64,000 nucleotides of DNA from a virus: positions 1 to 64,000 of IMG/VR virus record IMGVR_UViG_3300020478_000007; one strand, given 5' to 3'. This document shows, piece by piece, positions 1 through 8,633 of this stretch. The position numbers and the translations under genes were made by a program. Numbering within the stretch: position 1 is the first letter of the stretch; the number at the start of each line of letters is the position of its first letter. The notes under the pieces were generated by a model that made no database searches, was not told the DNA's origin, and was given only the letters and a program-made list of their open reading frames with translations.

Positions 1-1
1 C

Positions 2-637
2 ATCGATCTCGCCAGTGGCAAGAGTGTTTACATTAATGGTGTCATCCAGTTGTCGCAGAATTCACTCGCAGCAACTGTCGTCCTCGCAGACGGAATTACT
101 GCTACGACACAATCGGCTAGTGACAACTCCACGAAAGTGGCGACCACTGCTTATGTAGATACTGCCACTGGCAATATTGACACGACAATTATTCAAGACG
201 CTGATAGTGACACCAAGGTTCAAGTTGAGGAATCTTCAGATGAGGACAAAATCCGGTTTGACGTTGGTGGAACAGAAACAGCAGTTCTTGATAGTGACGG
301 TTTTGACGTCACAGGTAACGTTCGTTACAGCCTCGATCTGAATGCCCAGTCGGGGACTGCGTATACCCTGGTGATTGGGGACCGAGGCAAGTTGGTTACT
401 ACCAGCAACGCTTCCGCTCAATCAATAACAGTTCCACCTAACAGCAGTGTTGCTTTCGCTGTTGGGGATTCTGTACAGGTCGCGCAAGTGGGTAGCGCCC
501 AAGCAACAATAGTGGCAGGGTCTGGTGTGACTCTACGTTCAACTCCGGGGCTCAAATTGCGAGCCCAATATTCGTCTTGCACAATCACAAAAATCGCCAC
601 AGATGAGTGGCTTGTGACAGGTGACTTGGACGACTAG
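2..637 (+). CDS. tail fibre / virion surface protein, C-terminal part (5' end outside window)
   Basis: The frame is open to the left edge, so this is the C-terminal 211 residues of a longer protein; the TTG at 50 is not a convincing start. The visible part is rich in Thr, Ser, Asp and Val. It has the A-(S)TTAYVDTA pattern common in phage tail fibres, followed by a beta-rich segment (SITVPPNSSVAFAVGDSVQVAQVG) typical of fibre tip or receptor-binding domains. It precedes the PASTA/FFPP protein and the oxygenase operon. The virion role is inferred from composition and motif; the exact family is not identified. Confidence 0.7.
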   Translation: MDLASGKSVYINGVIQLSQNSLAATVVLADGITATTQSASDNSTKVATTAYVDTATGNIDTTIIQDADSDTKVQVEESSDEDKIRFDVGGTETAVLDSDGFDVTGNVRYSLDLNAQSGTAYTLVIGDRGKLVTTSNASAQSITVPPNSSVAFAVGDSVQVAQVGSAQATIVAGSGVTLRSTPGLKLRAQYSSCTITKIATDEWLVTGDLDD

Positions 638-659
638 TAAGAAAAGGTAGGATAGAGAT

Positions 660-1103
660 ATGGCGCAGTCAGGTTCAGAACAAGATCTCCCACGTAAAGA
701 CGAGATCCCCAACATTGTTGGGCAGACGACCACTAACGCTGACTCTCAAATCGTTTCCGCTGGGATGGTTGTAGGTACTAAAAGCACAACCAATACCGAC
801 AACAGCAGCCTTGAAAACACGGTCGCTAGTCAGGTAGATACTGCTGGGGATATCAAGTTGTTGGGGCATTCAATGGACTACACATATTACAGTCCGTTCT
901 TCCCACCGTTTTTCCCGCCGTTCTTTCCACCGTTCTTTCCACCATTTTTCCCTCCTCACTTCCCGCCGTTTTTCCCACCGTTCTTCCCACCTCATTTCCC
1001 GCCATTTTTCCCGCCATTTTTCCCTCCTCACTTCCCACCGTCCTTTATTCATTATCAGGATCCTGGGTATGCGATGGAAGAAAAGGATACTGAAGAAGAG
1101 TAA
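660..1103 (+). CDS. PASTA-like domain protein with twelve (F/H)FPP repeats
   Basis: 147 aa, start supported by AAGGTAGGA upstream. Residues about 15-75 resemble a PASTA domain (IPNIVGQ..., SAGMVVGT), a fold that binds peptidoglycan stem peptides or beta-lactams in bacterial kinases and penicillin-binding proteins. Residues 80-127 are twelve tandem (F/H)FPP units (five FFPP, HFPP, two FFPP, HFPP, two FFPP, HFPP). An acidic tail ends in EEE. No signal peptide is visible. Placed between a fibre-like gene and seven oxygenase-like genes, it is probably a virion protein that touches the cell wall. Its diproline repeats are plausible prolyl-hydroxylase substrates. PASTA call moderate, repeat certain, function inferred. 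Confidence 0.7.
   Translation: MAQSGSEQDLPRKDEIPNIVGQTTTNADSQIVSAGMVVGTKSTTNTDNSSLENTVASQVDTAGDIKLLGHSMDYTYYSPFFPPFFPPFFPPFFPPFFPPHFPPFFPPFFPPHFPPFFPPFFPPHFPPSFIHYQDPGYAMEEKDTEEE
897..1040 (+). repeat. in-frame 12-bp tandem repeat encoding (F/H)FPP
   Basis: Twelve imperfect 12-base units of the type TTYTTYCCNCCN, differing mainly at third positions, so selection acts on the peptide. A tract like this could expand or contract by recombination. Confidence 0.85.
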
Positions 1104-1123
1104 CCAGGTGTACACTTGGCCAT

Positions 1124-1753
1124 ATGGAAGAATCCCTGATAGAACCCGGCCATTTTGGGGACTCATCTGACAACATTCTTGTTCTCTATGATTTCGTAGA
1201 CCCTGTCGATCTCAGAATCATTCAAAGGTTTTTACCTACGATCAACGAATGGGATAACCCACGGGAGACCGAATACAACGAAGATGGTGAATGCATTTAC
1301 GATGCTTCTTATTGGTGGGATCGCATGTGCAGCGCTTCAATTCTTGAAGAGATCAACCCTGAGATTTTCAAGTTGATTGATAAATACATTTTAAAAATGC
1401 AGTTCGCTATTGAAGATAAGTTCAATCTCGCAGTTCATAAACGACCGCCGGTGCTTGTCCGTTGGCTACCAGGGAATGAGCAATTGCCGCATGCTGACAA
1501 ACAGTTGAATGATGGCACCCCTAACCCGTTTCCCACTTACGACATAAATTCGATTATCTATTGGAATGAAGATTTCGAAGGCGGCGATTTTTATTATCCC
1601 GAGCATGGCATGGTTTTACCAATCGAAGAAGGAATGGCTGTAGCCCACCCAGGGGACATCCACTATTTGCATGGGGTTCGCCCTGTTACTGATGGTGTCA
1701 GATGGACAACACCATCTTTCTACACAATCACCCAATTAGGAGGGGAAGAATGA
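1124..1753 (+). CDS. 2OG-Fe(II) oxygenase, P4H-like (1)
   Basis: 209 aa. Iron ligands of the double-stranded beta-helix are visible: H123 and D125 in LPHADK and H183 in YLHGV, with R193 as likely 2OG-binding residue. The stretch FEGGDFYYPE and the AHPGDIHYLHGV segment match prolyl-4-hydroxylase-like oxygenases. Such enzymes use O2 and 2-oxoglutarate to hydroxylate protein or small-molecule substrates. No Shine-Dalgarno is seen; TACACT lies 7 bases before ATG, suggesting a leaderless message. First gene of the overlapped oxygenase operon; ATG of the next gene overlaps its stop. Substrate unknown; the neighbouring (F/H)FPP protein is a candidate. Confidence 0.85.
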   Translation: MEESLIEPGHFGDSSDNILVLYDFVDPVDLRIIQRFLPTINEWDNPRETEYNEDGECIYDASYWWDRMCSASILEEINPEIFKLIDKYILKMQFAIEDKFNLAVHKRPPVLVRWLPGNEQLPHADKQLNDGTPNPFPTYDINSIIYWNEDFEGGDFYYPEHGMVLPIEEGMAVAHPGDIHYLHGVRPVTDGVRWTTPSFYTITQLGGEE

Positions 1754-2475
1754 AAGACATTGAGGCTTATCAAATAGGGCAACCAGGTGCTTGTATGACT
1801 CTTTACAAGAATCTTTTCCCAAGTGACCAAACATACCCACAGCGGTTAGAAGCGATCTTGACTGAAGACGACCCGTTTTTCAGATGGAACAATGCCAGAG
1901 TTGGTTTCGTGGAGGAGATGCTGGATTACAGGGACTGCTCTGACTTCAAATACGGTGGCACTAAAGGGATTAAGTTTGAACAGTTCACGAACCCTCCTGA
2001 AGAATTCGCTGACGCTCGAGAAATCTACGACGAAGTTATGGGACCAGTCCATGCTTGCGTGGAACATTATTGCGAAAACCTAAATCTTGGGACTTTGGAA
2101 TACTTTGAAGCGCCTAATTTCGTTAGATACAAAGAAGGCCAACATTTTCAGGTTCATCCTGATTGCGGGTTCTCATACACTTGCACGACTTCTGTCGTGG
2201 CTTTCTTCAATACCTGTGGCGAAGACTACACAGGCGGCGAATTGGTGTTCCCTTACCAAGACATAAAATTCACGCCACATGCGGGGGACATGGTTGTCTT
2301 CCCATCTAATTACCCTTACGTCCACCAATCTTTGCCGATCGAGACAGGCACCAAATATTCCTTAGTGGTGATGTATGACTACAACGATTTAAATCACCGC
2401 TCAGACAACTTGACTCTTGAAACCCAAATAGGCATCGAAGACGCAACTGGACAGGTACAGTCAGCGAGTTCATGA
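1750..2475 (+). CDS. 2OG-Fe(II) oxygenase, P4H-like (2)
   Basis: 241 aa from the ATG at 1750, chosen because AGGAGGGG lies just upstream and the ATG overlaps the previous stop by 4 bases. Ligands H136 and D138 (QVHPDCG) and H192 (VHQSLP) are present, with K202 or a nearby basic residue for 2OG. TGGELVFPY and AGDMVVFPSNYPYVHQ are hallmarks of the prolyl-4-hydroxylase alpha-subunit-like (P4Hc) fold. Probably active. Substrate unknown; translationally coupled to its neighbours. Confidence 0.87.
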   Translation: MKDIEAYQIGQPGACMTLYKNLFPSDQTYPQRLEAILTEDDPFFRWNNARVGFVEEMLDYRDCSDFKYGGTKGIKFEQFTNPPEEFADAREIYDEVMGPVHACVEHYCENLNLGTLEYFEAPNFVRYKEGQHFQVHPDCGFSYTCTTSVVAFFNTCGEDYTGGELVFPYQDIKFTPHAGDMVVFPSNYPYVHQSLPIETGTKYSLVVMYDYNDLNHRSDNLTLETQIGIEDATGQVQSASS

Positions 2476-3191
2476 AAGTAACACTGACTCGGACCCACCA
2501 GAACCCTCCTCAAATAACTCAATGTCGCCCGCGACGAGAGTGGATGGACGCGACATATAAAAAACATGCCTACAAGTGTCTGCCCTTAACCGCCGCCAAT
2601 GTCAATGGTTGGGAGTTAAGACTCCAACAAGATGTAGTAGTTAAATGGGATGGAGGGAACACGGTCCCTAAAGTCTTAAGCGGTGAAAAGATCACACACA
2701 CGTTAGAGAACGGCCACGAGTACGAACGCGATGTTGTTGTCCCGAGCATTATTAGCATCATGTCTTTCACTGTCGGGTGGGCCATAAACACACCACCAGG
2801 GCACAGTGTTCTGCTATCAGGCCCTCCTAATTATTTTATTGATGGCGCCGTTCCGTTAACTGCGATGGTTCCTGGTTGGTGGCCAGACGAAGTGAATATG
2901 AATTGGATGATGACCACTCCTGGCAAAGAAGTTGTCTTCCCTGAGGGTATGCCATTTATGTTTTTTCAGATCGTTGAAGACGATTTTCAGTGCAATGTGG
3001 AATTAGATGTTAAGAACATTTGGGATGACGATCAATTGATGGCCTCCCGCCAATCGTATGGGAATGCTAAAACGGCTAAAATGAGAGAACAGCCATGGTC
3101 ATGGATGGGGAGTGTCAGAACTGGCCTAAACGAAAAGGGTGAGCAGATAGGCCCCAAACATGAGGGGCACCCAACGCTTCAGGAGCCATAA
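2472..3191 (+). CDS. DUF6065-like protein
   Basis: 239 aa, overlapping the previous stop (ATGA). The N-terminal CRPRREWMDAT..KHAYKCLPLTAANVNGWE and central SFTVGWAINTPPGHSVLLSGPPN fit the DUF6065 family, found in phages and beside oxygenases; its biochemical role is not known to me. Rich in Pro and Trp. No obvious signal peptide or membrane segment. Its place inside the oxygenase operon suggests a part in the same pathway. Family assignment is from memory of the motif and should be treated as probable. Confidence 0.6.
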   Translation: MKVTLTRTHQNPPQITQCRPRREWMDATYKKHAYKCLPLTAANVNGWELRLQQDVVVKWDGGNTVPKVLSGEKITHTLENGHEYERDVVVPSIISIMSFTVGWAINTPPGHSVLLSGPPNYFIDGAVPLTAMVPGWWPDEVNMNWMMTTPGKEVVFPEGMPFMFFQIVEDDFQCNVELDVKNIWDDDQLMASRQSYGNAKTAKMREQPWSWMGSVRTGLNEKGEQIGPKHEGHPTLQEP

Positions 3192-4261
3192 TGATCCGTG
3201 TTCTAGACAACGTGACACTTGATGATCTGACTAGATACCCTGAGGATTTTGAAGGCATACTTAATCAGCACCCTCTTGTGCTTTTCCCGAAGTTGAATGC
3301 TACCGAAGAAGAAAAAGATGTTGTGGCTGACGTCTTTGGTTTGGTTTTGCCTAATGATCATGTTTCACGATATGAAGTTACTTACAACCACATGTTCAAA
3401 GTCATGGAAGACATGGGTAAAACCTCATTGAAAGATGCTCTTCTAGAGTCAAGAGGTCCTAGCGGAGTTGACCCTCATTCATCTCCCAAAATGAATCCGT
3501 GGCACTACGAAAACAATGAGATGTTAAATCCACCCGTGCACGGGTTGTGGTCGATGGACAAGTTCCCTAAAAAAAGAGGGGTTGGGAGGACTGGTTTCAT
3601 TGACGGCGGGTTGATTTATGACAGGATGCCTGATCGTTTCCACGAGTTTTCCCACAAAGTGCAAACTGTAAGTGTCCCAGGGTTTATGCCAGTGGACATG
3701 GACTGGTTTCGTAGTCAGGCTTACAGAACAGTTGCCGCAGGGGAACCGTTTTGGATCCCGGTTCCTGAAACATCTGATGCGATAGTGGTGGATCCTAAAC
3801 CATTGGCAATGGGACACCCTGTCACGGGGCGATATGTGATTCGTTCGGTGACACCCTTTCCCCCAGAAGATCCCGGTAAACGCCCTAAAGAGATGTGGCG
3901 TTTATGGCAAGAGTCAGAGATCACGAAAAGTAATACATGGGGAGAAACTTATGGGGCGGTTTATGAACACGATTTCGATATTTATGCCAACGGAGGGCAA
4001 CAATTCCTAGAAGAAGAGTGTGATCCGCGACTTCTTTTTGATTTCAAAACGTGGTTGTATGAATACATAGAAACTGAAACAAATCAGTTTTGGTTGCAAT
4101 GGAATGAGGGGGATTTGTTGGCTCTAGACATATTTTCTTTAATGCATGCAGTCGAAGGTGGGTTTAATAAAAATGAGAGGCTTCTAAGAGGGCGGTATTA
4201 CTTCGGTATGGGTTTCAGAGGCGATCCACACGGGAAGCGCCCAGTCACGGAGTTCTTATGA
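3191..4261 (+). CDS. TauD/TfdA-like 2OG dioxygenase with HxE iron site
   Basis: 356 aa, one-base overlap with the gene before. The PWHYENN motif places H105 and E107 where TauD-family enzymes have HxD; HxE is known from clavaminate synthase, so activity is plausible. The distal His lies in DIFSLMHAVEGGF, followed by an Arg-rich RLLRGRYY that should bind 2OG. WNEGDLLALD matches the TauD motif W.pGDl...D. Length is somewhat above the 280-300 aa usual for TauD. Substrate unknown. The next gene is a related protein with a degenerate site, so the two may form a complex. Confidence 0.75.
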   Translation: MIRVLDNVTLDDLTRYPEDFEGILNQHPLVLFPKLNATEEEKDVVADVFGLVLPNDHVSRYEVTYNHMFKVMEDMGKTSLKDALLESRGPSGVDPHSSPKMNPWHYENNEMLNPPVHGLWSMDKFPKKRGVGRTGFIDGGLIYDRMPDRFHEFSHKVQTVSVPGFMPVDMDWFRSQAYRTVAAGEPFWIPVPETSDAIVVDPKPLAMGHPVTGRYVIRSVTPFPPEDPGKRPKEMWRLWQESEITKSNTWGETYGAVYEHDFDIYANGGQQFLEEECDPRLLFDFKTWLYEYIETETNQFWLQWNEGDLLALDIFSLMHAVEGGFNKNERLLRGRYYFGMGFRGDPHGKRPVTEFL

Positions 4262-5310
4262 AAATCCAAAACTTTTCGTATCTCCGAGTGGAAGACATTC
4301 TTGATGGTGCGGATGAATTCAGAGCGCTCCTATTTAAAGAAGGAGTTTTGGCGTTCAGGGGCTTAAACCTGACAGTTCAAGACTTTGCAGACATAACCCA
4401 AGCACTTTCTATATCTGAGAAGCCGCTAGAGGATTGGTCACGGGGTAAAGCCACAACAGAAGCCTTTCTTACAGCCGACCGACGTTTTGGCCAACCGATG
4501 TATGACCTTGAAGAACTAGACCGTGGGGATCTGACTAAAACTACGCCTGTGGAAAGAGCCGGTATAGATGAATACACATTGAGTGGTTCATTCATTCGTA
4601 GAAACGAAAATTTTGCCACACGGTTCGAACAAATGGCTAAGGGTGTGGGGACAGGCGGTGAACCACCCGGTAAAGGAGATGTTCTTTACCCTGGGCAAGA
4701 AAAAGCGTCACGGCAAACAATGATTTTTTGGAATATGGATGATGCCTATAAACAGCACTTGTTGAGAACAAATGCCATCCACATGCATACCTTCACTGCT
4801 CCGAAAGGGGCGGGTGGTTTGGGTTTTGTCGACATGTCTGAAGCATTTAAGGCTCTTCCATCTTCATGGGTTGATCCTTTAAAGAAAGCACACAAAAAAG
4901 AAACTCAAGTCTCTTACATGCCAGATGGGGTTACCCAATATCCTCACCCTGTTATTAAGTTGCATTGGTATGCCTCGTACCCTGTTTTGCATTCCACGGG
5001 AACCAACCTTGGCAACCCTCAACTCCCATTTGAGTTTGAGGAAGAATGTATTGAACCTATGGAATTTTTTAAATGGGTGTTCGATTATGTTGTCGATCCT
5101 GATAACCAGCAGTGGTGGGATTGGGAACAAGGAGATCTTGTTATTTACGACGCCTACCGTTTGCAAACAGCGTGGGGTGCTGGGTTTGGTTTAGATGAAC
5201 TTGTTTTTGATCACATCAAGTATCACGGAGGGAACCAATATGCTGTCCAAACTTTACCCCCACGAGATCAGCAGTACATAGTACCTGAAGGGCATTCATA
5301 TCATGGTTGA
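4258..5310 (+). CDS. TauD-like protein with degenerate iron site
   Basis: 350 aa, ATGA overlap with the gene before. The fold is readable: FWNMDDAY aligns with the TauD WHTD region, KGAGGLGFVDM with the loop after it, and WEQGDLVIYDAYRLQTAWGAGFG with the distal-His region. The first His is Asn (N159) and the distal His is Gln, so two of three iron ligands are missing. It may be a non-catalytic partner of the preceding TauD-like protein, or it may have lost iron chemistry. The intact 1 kb frame argues against a pseudogene. Confidence 0.65.
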   Translation: MKIQNFSYLRVEDILDGADEFRALLFKEGVLAFRGLNLTVQDFADITQALSISEKPLEDWSRGKATTEAFLTADRRFGQPMYDLEELDRGDLTKTTPVERAGIDEYTLSGSFIRRNENFATRFEQMAKGVGTGGEPPGKGDVLYPGQEKASRQTMIFWNMDDAYKQHLLRTNAIHMHTFTAPKGAGGLGFVDMSEAFKALPSSWVDPLKKAHKKETQVSYMPDGVTQYPHPVIKLHWYASYPVLHSTGTNLGNPQLPFEFEEECIEPMEFFKWVFDYVVDPDNQQWWDWEQGDLVIYDAYRLQTAWGAGFGLDELVFDHIKYHGGNQYAVQTLPPRDQQYIVPEGHSYHG

Positions 5311-6154
5311 ACACTACGGGAACGGGGTTTCTCATTATAAGAACATGATTGATGTCCCTCAGTCGATCATTGATGAGTTGCTGTATTTACGGGATGCTGA
5401 ATTTGACGCTCAATATAAAAAAGATGGGGATCGACTTATCAGCACACACACAGGGATAGTTGACAATATTGATGTGGTGCTCCAAAAGCCTGTTCGTGTA
5501 CAAGTCCACCAACCCCCTGTTGAGGCTAGTGACGAACATCATGAATGGTGGAAGTATGCTTCTGATGTCTGTTGGAGTGTCTTACTTAAATATCTTGAGC
5601 GTTACCCACATTTAATGTCACAGATTTGGTGGTGTAGTCGGGGGCACTCATTGGTTTATGAACCTGGGGCACGGTTACTAGCCCATCATGACAATGATGT
5701 TGGTTATGCATGGCAAGTAAATGAAAAGATTGCAGGTTTCACAGAAGTTTCCGCACAGAATGTTGTAAGCACCACGATGCATCTTTGTGATTCGGAAGGG
5801 GGCAGTATGGTTTTCCCTTACTTAGACAATCTAGAAATAGAAACAAAGGCAGGGGATGTTTTAGTTTTCCCCGCTAATTATTTAGCCACTCACGGAATAA
5901 CGCCTGTCCAGGAAGGCAGCAGAAGGATCTCATATCTAACGTTTTGGGGGCAGGGCTCGCATTTAATAGGTGGCGGGAACGTTCTCCCAATTAGAGATCG
6001 TGACCATCGTGTAGATAATTCATTAACGTGGGTCAAAACCCTCCATCAAGACTTCCTTGAATCGTCGGGGTGGGATCTTCAAACATTTTATGATCGTCAT
6101 CCACAATGGCTATCAAGTAGAAACATCCCTGATCATTGGGGTGGCCATGTCTGA
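5303..6154 (+). CDS. 2OG-Fe(II) oxygenase, P4H-like (3)
   Basis: 283 aa, start overlaps the previous gene by 8 bases. Iron ligands H128 and D130 (LAHHDND) and H197 (ATHGI) are present, with R207/R208 for 2OG. GGSMVFPYLDN and AGDVLVFPANYLATHG are P4H-like. About a third of residues align by eye with the product of the next gene (start 6147), including RVQVHxPPV, SQxWWCxRGHxLVY and HHDND, so the two arose by tandem duplication. A C-terminal extension (TW..TLHQDFLESSGW) is shared too. Substrate unknown. Confidence 0.87.
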   Translation: MVEHYGNGVSHYKNMIDVPQSIIDELLYLRDAEFDAQYKKDGDRLISTHTGIVDNIDVVLQKPVRVQVHQPPVEASDEHHEWWKYASDVCWSVLLKYLERYPHLMSQIWWCSRGHSLVYEPGARLLAHHDNDVGYAWQVNEKIAGFTEVSAQNVVSTTMHLCDSEGGSMVFPYLDNLEIETKAGDVLVFPANYLATHGITPVQEGSRRISYLTFWGQGSHLIGGGNVLPIRDRDHRVDNSLTWVKTLHQDFLESSGWDLQTFYDRHPQWLSSRNIPDHWGGHV

Positions 6155-7016
6155 GATTCAGCATTTCCAAAACGGGATTGCTCTTATTCGGGATGCTATG
6201 GAAATCCCTAAAGAGATAATTGATGAGTTGTTGGTTATTAGCAAAGGTCAATGGGAGCATCAGTATGTGGTTGAAGGGGATGAGGTTGTTAACAAAGCAA
6301 CCGGTACCCGAACTCCTATCGAGTTCCATGGGCAGGATCCAATCAGAGTCCAGGTCCATGCTCCCCCAGTAACCCCACAAGTGGAATTCTGGGATGACTT
6401 TTGGCGACAAGCCGCAGATGTTTGTTATGCAGCACTTTTGCGGTACATCGAAAAATACCCGATGATTCTTTCTCAACTTTGGTGGTGCAACCGTGGGCAT
6501 GCGCTTGTTTATGATGCCCCTATGGGGCACCTCTTTGGGCATCATGACAATGATTGTGGGTATTCATTCGCTGCATGGGATGAAATCGTCGGGAAGTCAG
6601 AATTAACTACTCACAACGTGGTTAGTACAACCCTGCATTTGGTAGACACCCCCGACGGAGGGGGAGTGACTTTTCCTTATGCCGATAATCTTCATTTCCC
6701 TTGCAGGGCTGGTGACATTTTGTTGTTCCCCGCTAATTATTTAGGGGCGCATGAAATTGAATACGTTAATGAAGGACACCGTATGTCTTACTTGACGTTT
6801 TATTGCCAAGGTTCCAATGAACCTCTTCGGATACCTCCAAACGCTGACCAAGCAGAGATTTTTTTCAGAGAACATCAGACTGAGGCTTCTCTCACCTGGT
6901 GTGACACAATCGACACTGACTTTATGGAGTCATCCGGTTGGTCATTGGAGCGGTTAGATAAAGAGCATCCAAATTGGTTACAACGAGGACCAGGTGAGCC
7001 GTGGGGTCATGATTAA
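6147..7016 (+). CDS. 2OG-Fe(II) oxygenase, P4H-like (4), tandem paralogue
   Basis: 289 aa from ATG 6147, which overlaps the previous stop by 8 bases like the other operon junctions; an upstream in-frame ATG at 6057 would overlap far more and was not used. H132 and D134 (GHHDND), H202 (GAHEI) and R212 form the expected metal and 2OG site. Closely resembles the product of 5303-6154. VTFPYADN and AGDILLFPANYLGAHE mark the beta-helix strands. Probably active; substrate unknown. Confidence 0.87.
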   Translation: MSEIQHFQNGIALIRDAMEIPKEIIDELLVISKGQWEHQYVVEGDEVVNKATGTRTPIEFHGQDPIRVQVHAPPVTPQVEFWDDFWRQAADVCYAALLRYIEKYPMILSQLWWCNRGHALVYDAPMGHLFGHHDNDCGYSFAAWDEIVGKSELTTHNVVSTTLHLVDTPDGGGVTFPYADNLHFPCRAGDILLFPANYLGAHEIEYVNEGHRMSYLTFYCQGSNEPLRIPPNADQAEIFFREHQTEASLTWCDTIDTDFMESSGWSLERLDKEHPNWLQRGPGEPWGHD

Positions 7017-7863
7017 GGAGTATTTAGGTGGCGGTGTTGTTCTTTATAAAAATGTTCTTGATCTTGATTTTGATCGTTTGCGTTCTTTCGCTTTAGAACA
7101 AGCAGAAGCCGAGATGGCTGAAATGTACACGCCAGGGAAAGACCCACGTACAGGTGAAGAGGGTTACCTAAACAGAAACGGATATTTCTTTGATGCTAAA
7201 GGAATAGAGTGCATGCCTCGGCATTGCGCTTTTGTTTACTCCGACCCTGATCCAGATATTAAAGAAATTTTAGAAACCATTGAAACGACAACTGACAAAT
7301 GTGTGACTGATTACATTGATCAGTTCTCTATAGCCGCAATGTCAGTATGGTGGAAAATAAGAGGACATATTCTCGTCTATCCTCCTGATTCGTTTCTTGG
7401 GCTTCATGCTGATACCAGTACTGATTACGCTTATGGCTCACCTCACCCGCCAAATCAAATAGCAACTCGAACGGTCGTTAGCACCATCACATTCTTTAAT
7501 GATTCCGTAGATGATATGTCACAACTCGATGGCACAAATTTTATGGGTGGGTGGTTAGCGTTTAAGTATCTCGATATTAGGTATAAGCCACGCAAAGGTG
7601 ATTTGATTGTGTTCCCCTCAAATTACATGGGGGCTCATGCTTGCGAGATGGTTAAAGGTGGCACAAGGTTTAGCCATGTCGGGTGGTATTGCCAAGGGAC
7701 CCCAAATCCAGAAGTAGGAGAGAATGTAATTGACCCGACAGAAGCCACGGAAGAAATGTTGGGACGATCAACCAACGTCTATTTAACTAAGCCGTTAGGT
7801 CGAGCGATGACAGAAGTCTGGGCAGGTCAACAACCTGAACGTTGGGGTTACGGAGAAGACTAA
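7009..7863 (+). CDS. 2OG-Fe(II) oxygenase, P4H-like (5)
   Basis: 284 aa from ATG 7009 (8-base overlap with previous stop; GTG 6994 is the alternative). H133 and D135 (GLHADTS), H210 (GAHACE) and R220 (GTRFSH) form the catalytic set. GGWLAFKYLDI and KGDLIVFPSNYMGAH match the family. Same overall layout as the two genes before it and as the minus-strand gene at 37677-38768 (SVWWKIRGHILVY compared with NQLWWRTRGHFMRY). Last gene of the operon; it converges with the minus-strand gene at 7860-8633, overlapping it by 4 bases. Confidence 0.86.
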   Translation: MIKEYLGGGVVLYKNVLDLDFDRLRSFALEQAEAEMAEMYTPGKDPRTGEEGYLNRNGYFFDAKGIECMPRHCAFVYSDPDPDIKEILETIETTTDKCVTDYIDQFSIAAMSVWWKIRGHILVYPPDSFLGLHADTSTDYAYGSPHPPNQIATRTVVSTITFFNDSVDDMSQLDGTNFMGGWLAFKYLDIRYKPRKGDLIVFPSNYMGAHACEMVKGGTRFSHVGWYCQGTPNPEVGENVIDPTEATEEMLGRSTNVYLTKPLGRAMTEVWAGQQPERWGYGED

Positions 7864-8633
7864 GCAGTCTTTATAAGAATTGTGTAGCCAGCGTCGATTG
7901 GGTAGTGAACCACTTCAGCATTAGGGAGGTCTTTTAAATCCCAATTGGGTTCTACATATTCATGTTGCAACATGACCGTGTTCCGGTACATCCCTTTGTT
8001 TGCCCCGGTGTTAATGACAACCATCACACCACCTGTATCGACCATGTCCCACAAAGCAGTTATCCATTTGCTGTCAGCACCGAAAAGTAACGCTGCTTGT
8101 GTCTCGACGTAATCAAATTTCTCGCTACTCGTGCCTTCGAAGATATCTAATTGGTCGATAACTTTGTATTGAGGGTTAGTTGCTTTCCACTCGTCATTGC
8201 CCGCTATAAAACGTTCCATGATGTTGAAATCAAGACCGTTTATAAACGTGACTTCTTTAGAACCATCGGCCATTAACTCTTGAAGCCATTTGTTTGGGTC
8301 TGCGAAATGCAGCAATGTCTTTGTCGGGTTAAAGAGTTTATGGAGCAAGATTCTTAATTCCATGTGCACCCATAAGTAGGCTTCCCATTCTGGGTGCCTG
8401 TTCCCTAAAAGTTCATACATATGGAAGTAAACGTCGTGCCCTCCTGCAATAGCGCGAAGGTCGGGGTTCCGTGCTTTTATGTAGTCAGAACCTGACTTGT
8501 AAAAATCATCACGGACACCTTCAGTGAAACCGTTTTCCATATCGGTGTAACCGGTTTTAGAAAGTGCTTTAGCGACAATGTTCTTACGAAAAAGATCTGT
8601 TACGCCGAAAGGCATGTATTTGATAGTTGCCAT
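7860..8633 (-). CDS. hypothetical protein, possible methyltransferase-like fold
   Basis: 257 aa, last gene of a five-gene minus-strand operon. No clear motif I of a SAM methyltransferase. However, KFDYVETQAALLFGADSKWITALWDMVDTGGVMVVINTG resembles the late strands of a Rossmann-like methyltransferase, where 'the product is displayed, then GG.m.v' is typical. N-terminal half helical and aromatic. Start overlaps the stop of the upstream gene. Function not established; the fold suggestion is weak. Confidence 0.6.
   Translation of the reverse strand: MATIKYMPFGVTDLFRKNIVAKALSKTGYTDMENGFTEGVRDDFYKSGSDYIKARNPDLRAIAGGHDVYFHMYELLGNRHPEWEAYLWVHMELRILLHKLFNPTKTLLHFADPNKWLQELMADGSKEVTFINGLDFNIMERFIAGNDEWKATNPQYKVIDQLDIFEGTSSEKFDYVETQAALLFGADSKWITALWDMVDTGGVMVVINTGANKGMYRNTVMLQHEYVEPNWDLKDLPNAEVVHYPIDAGYTILIKTA

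Noticed and set aside
870-1166. Minus-strand ORF of 98 aa opposite the FFPP repeat
   Set aside because: Low-complexity Arg/Glu/Lys/Trp sequence is the reverse reading of the repeat; no ribosome site.
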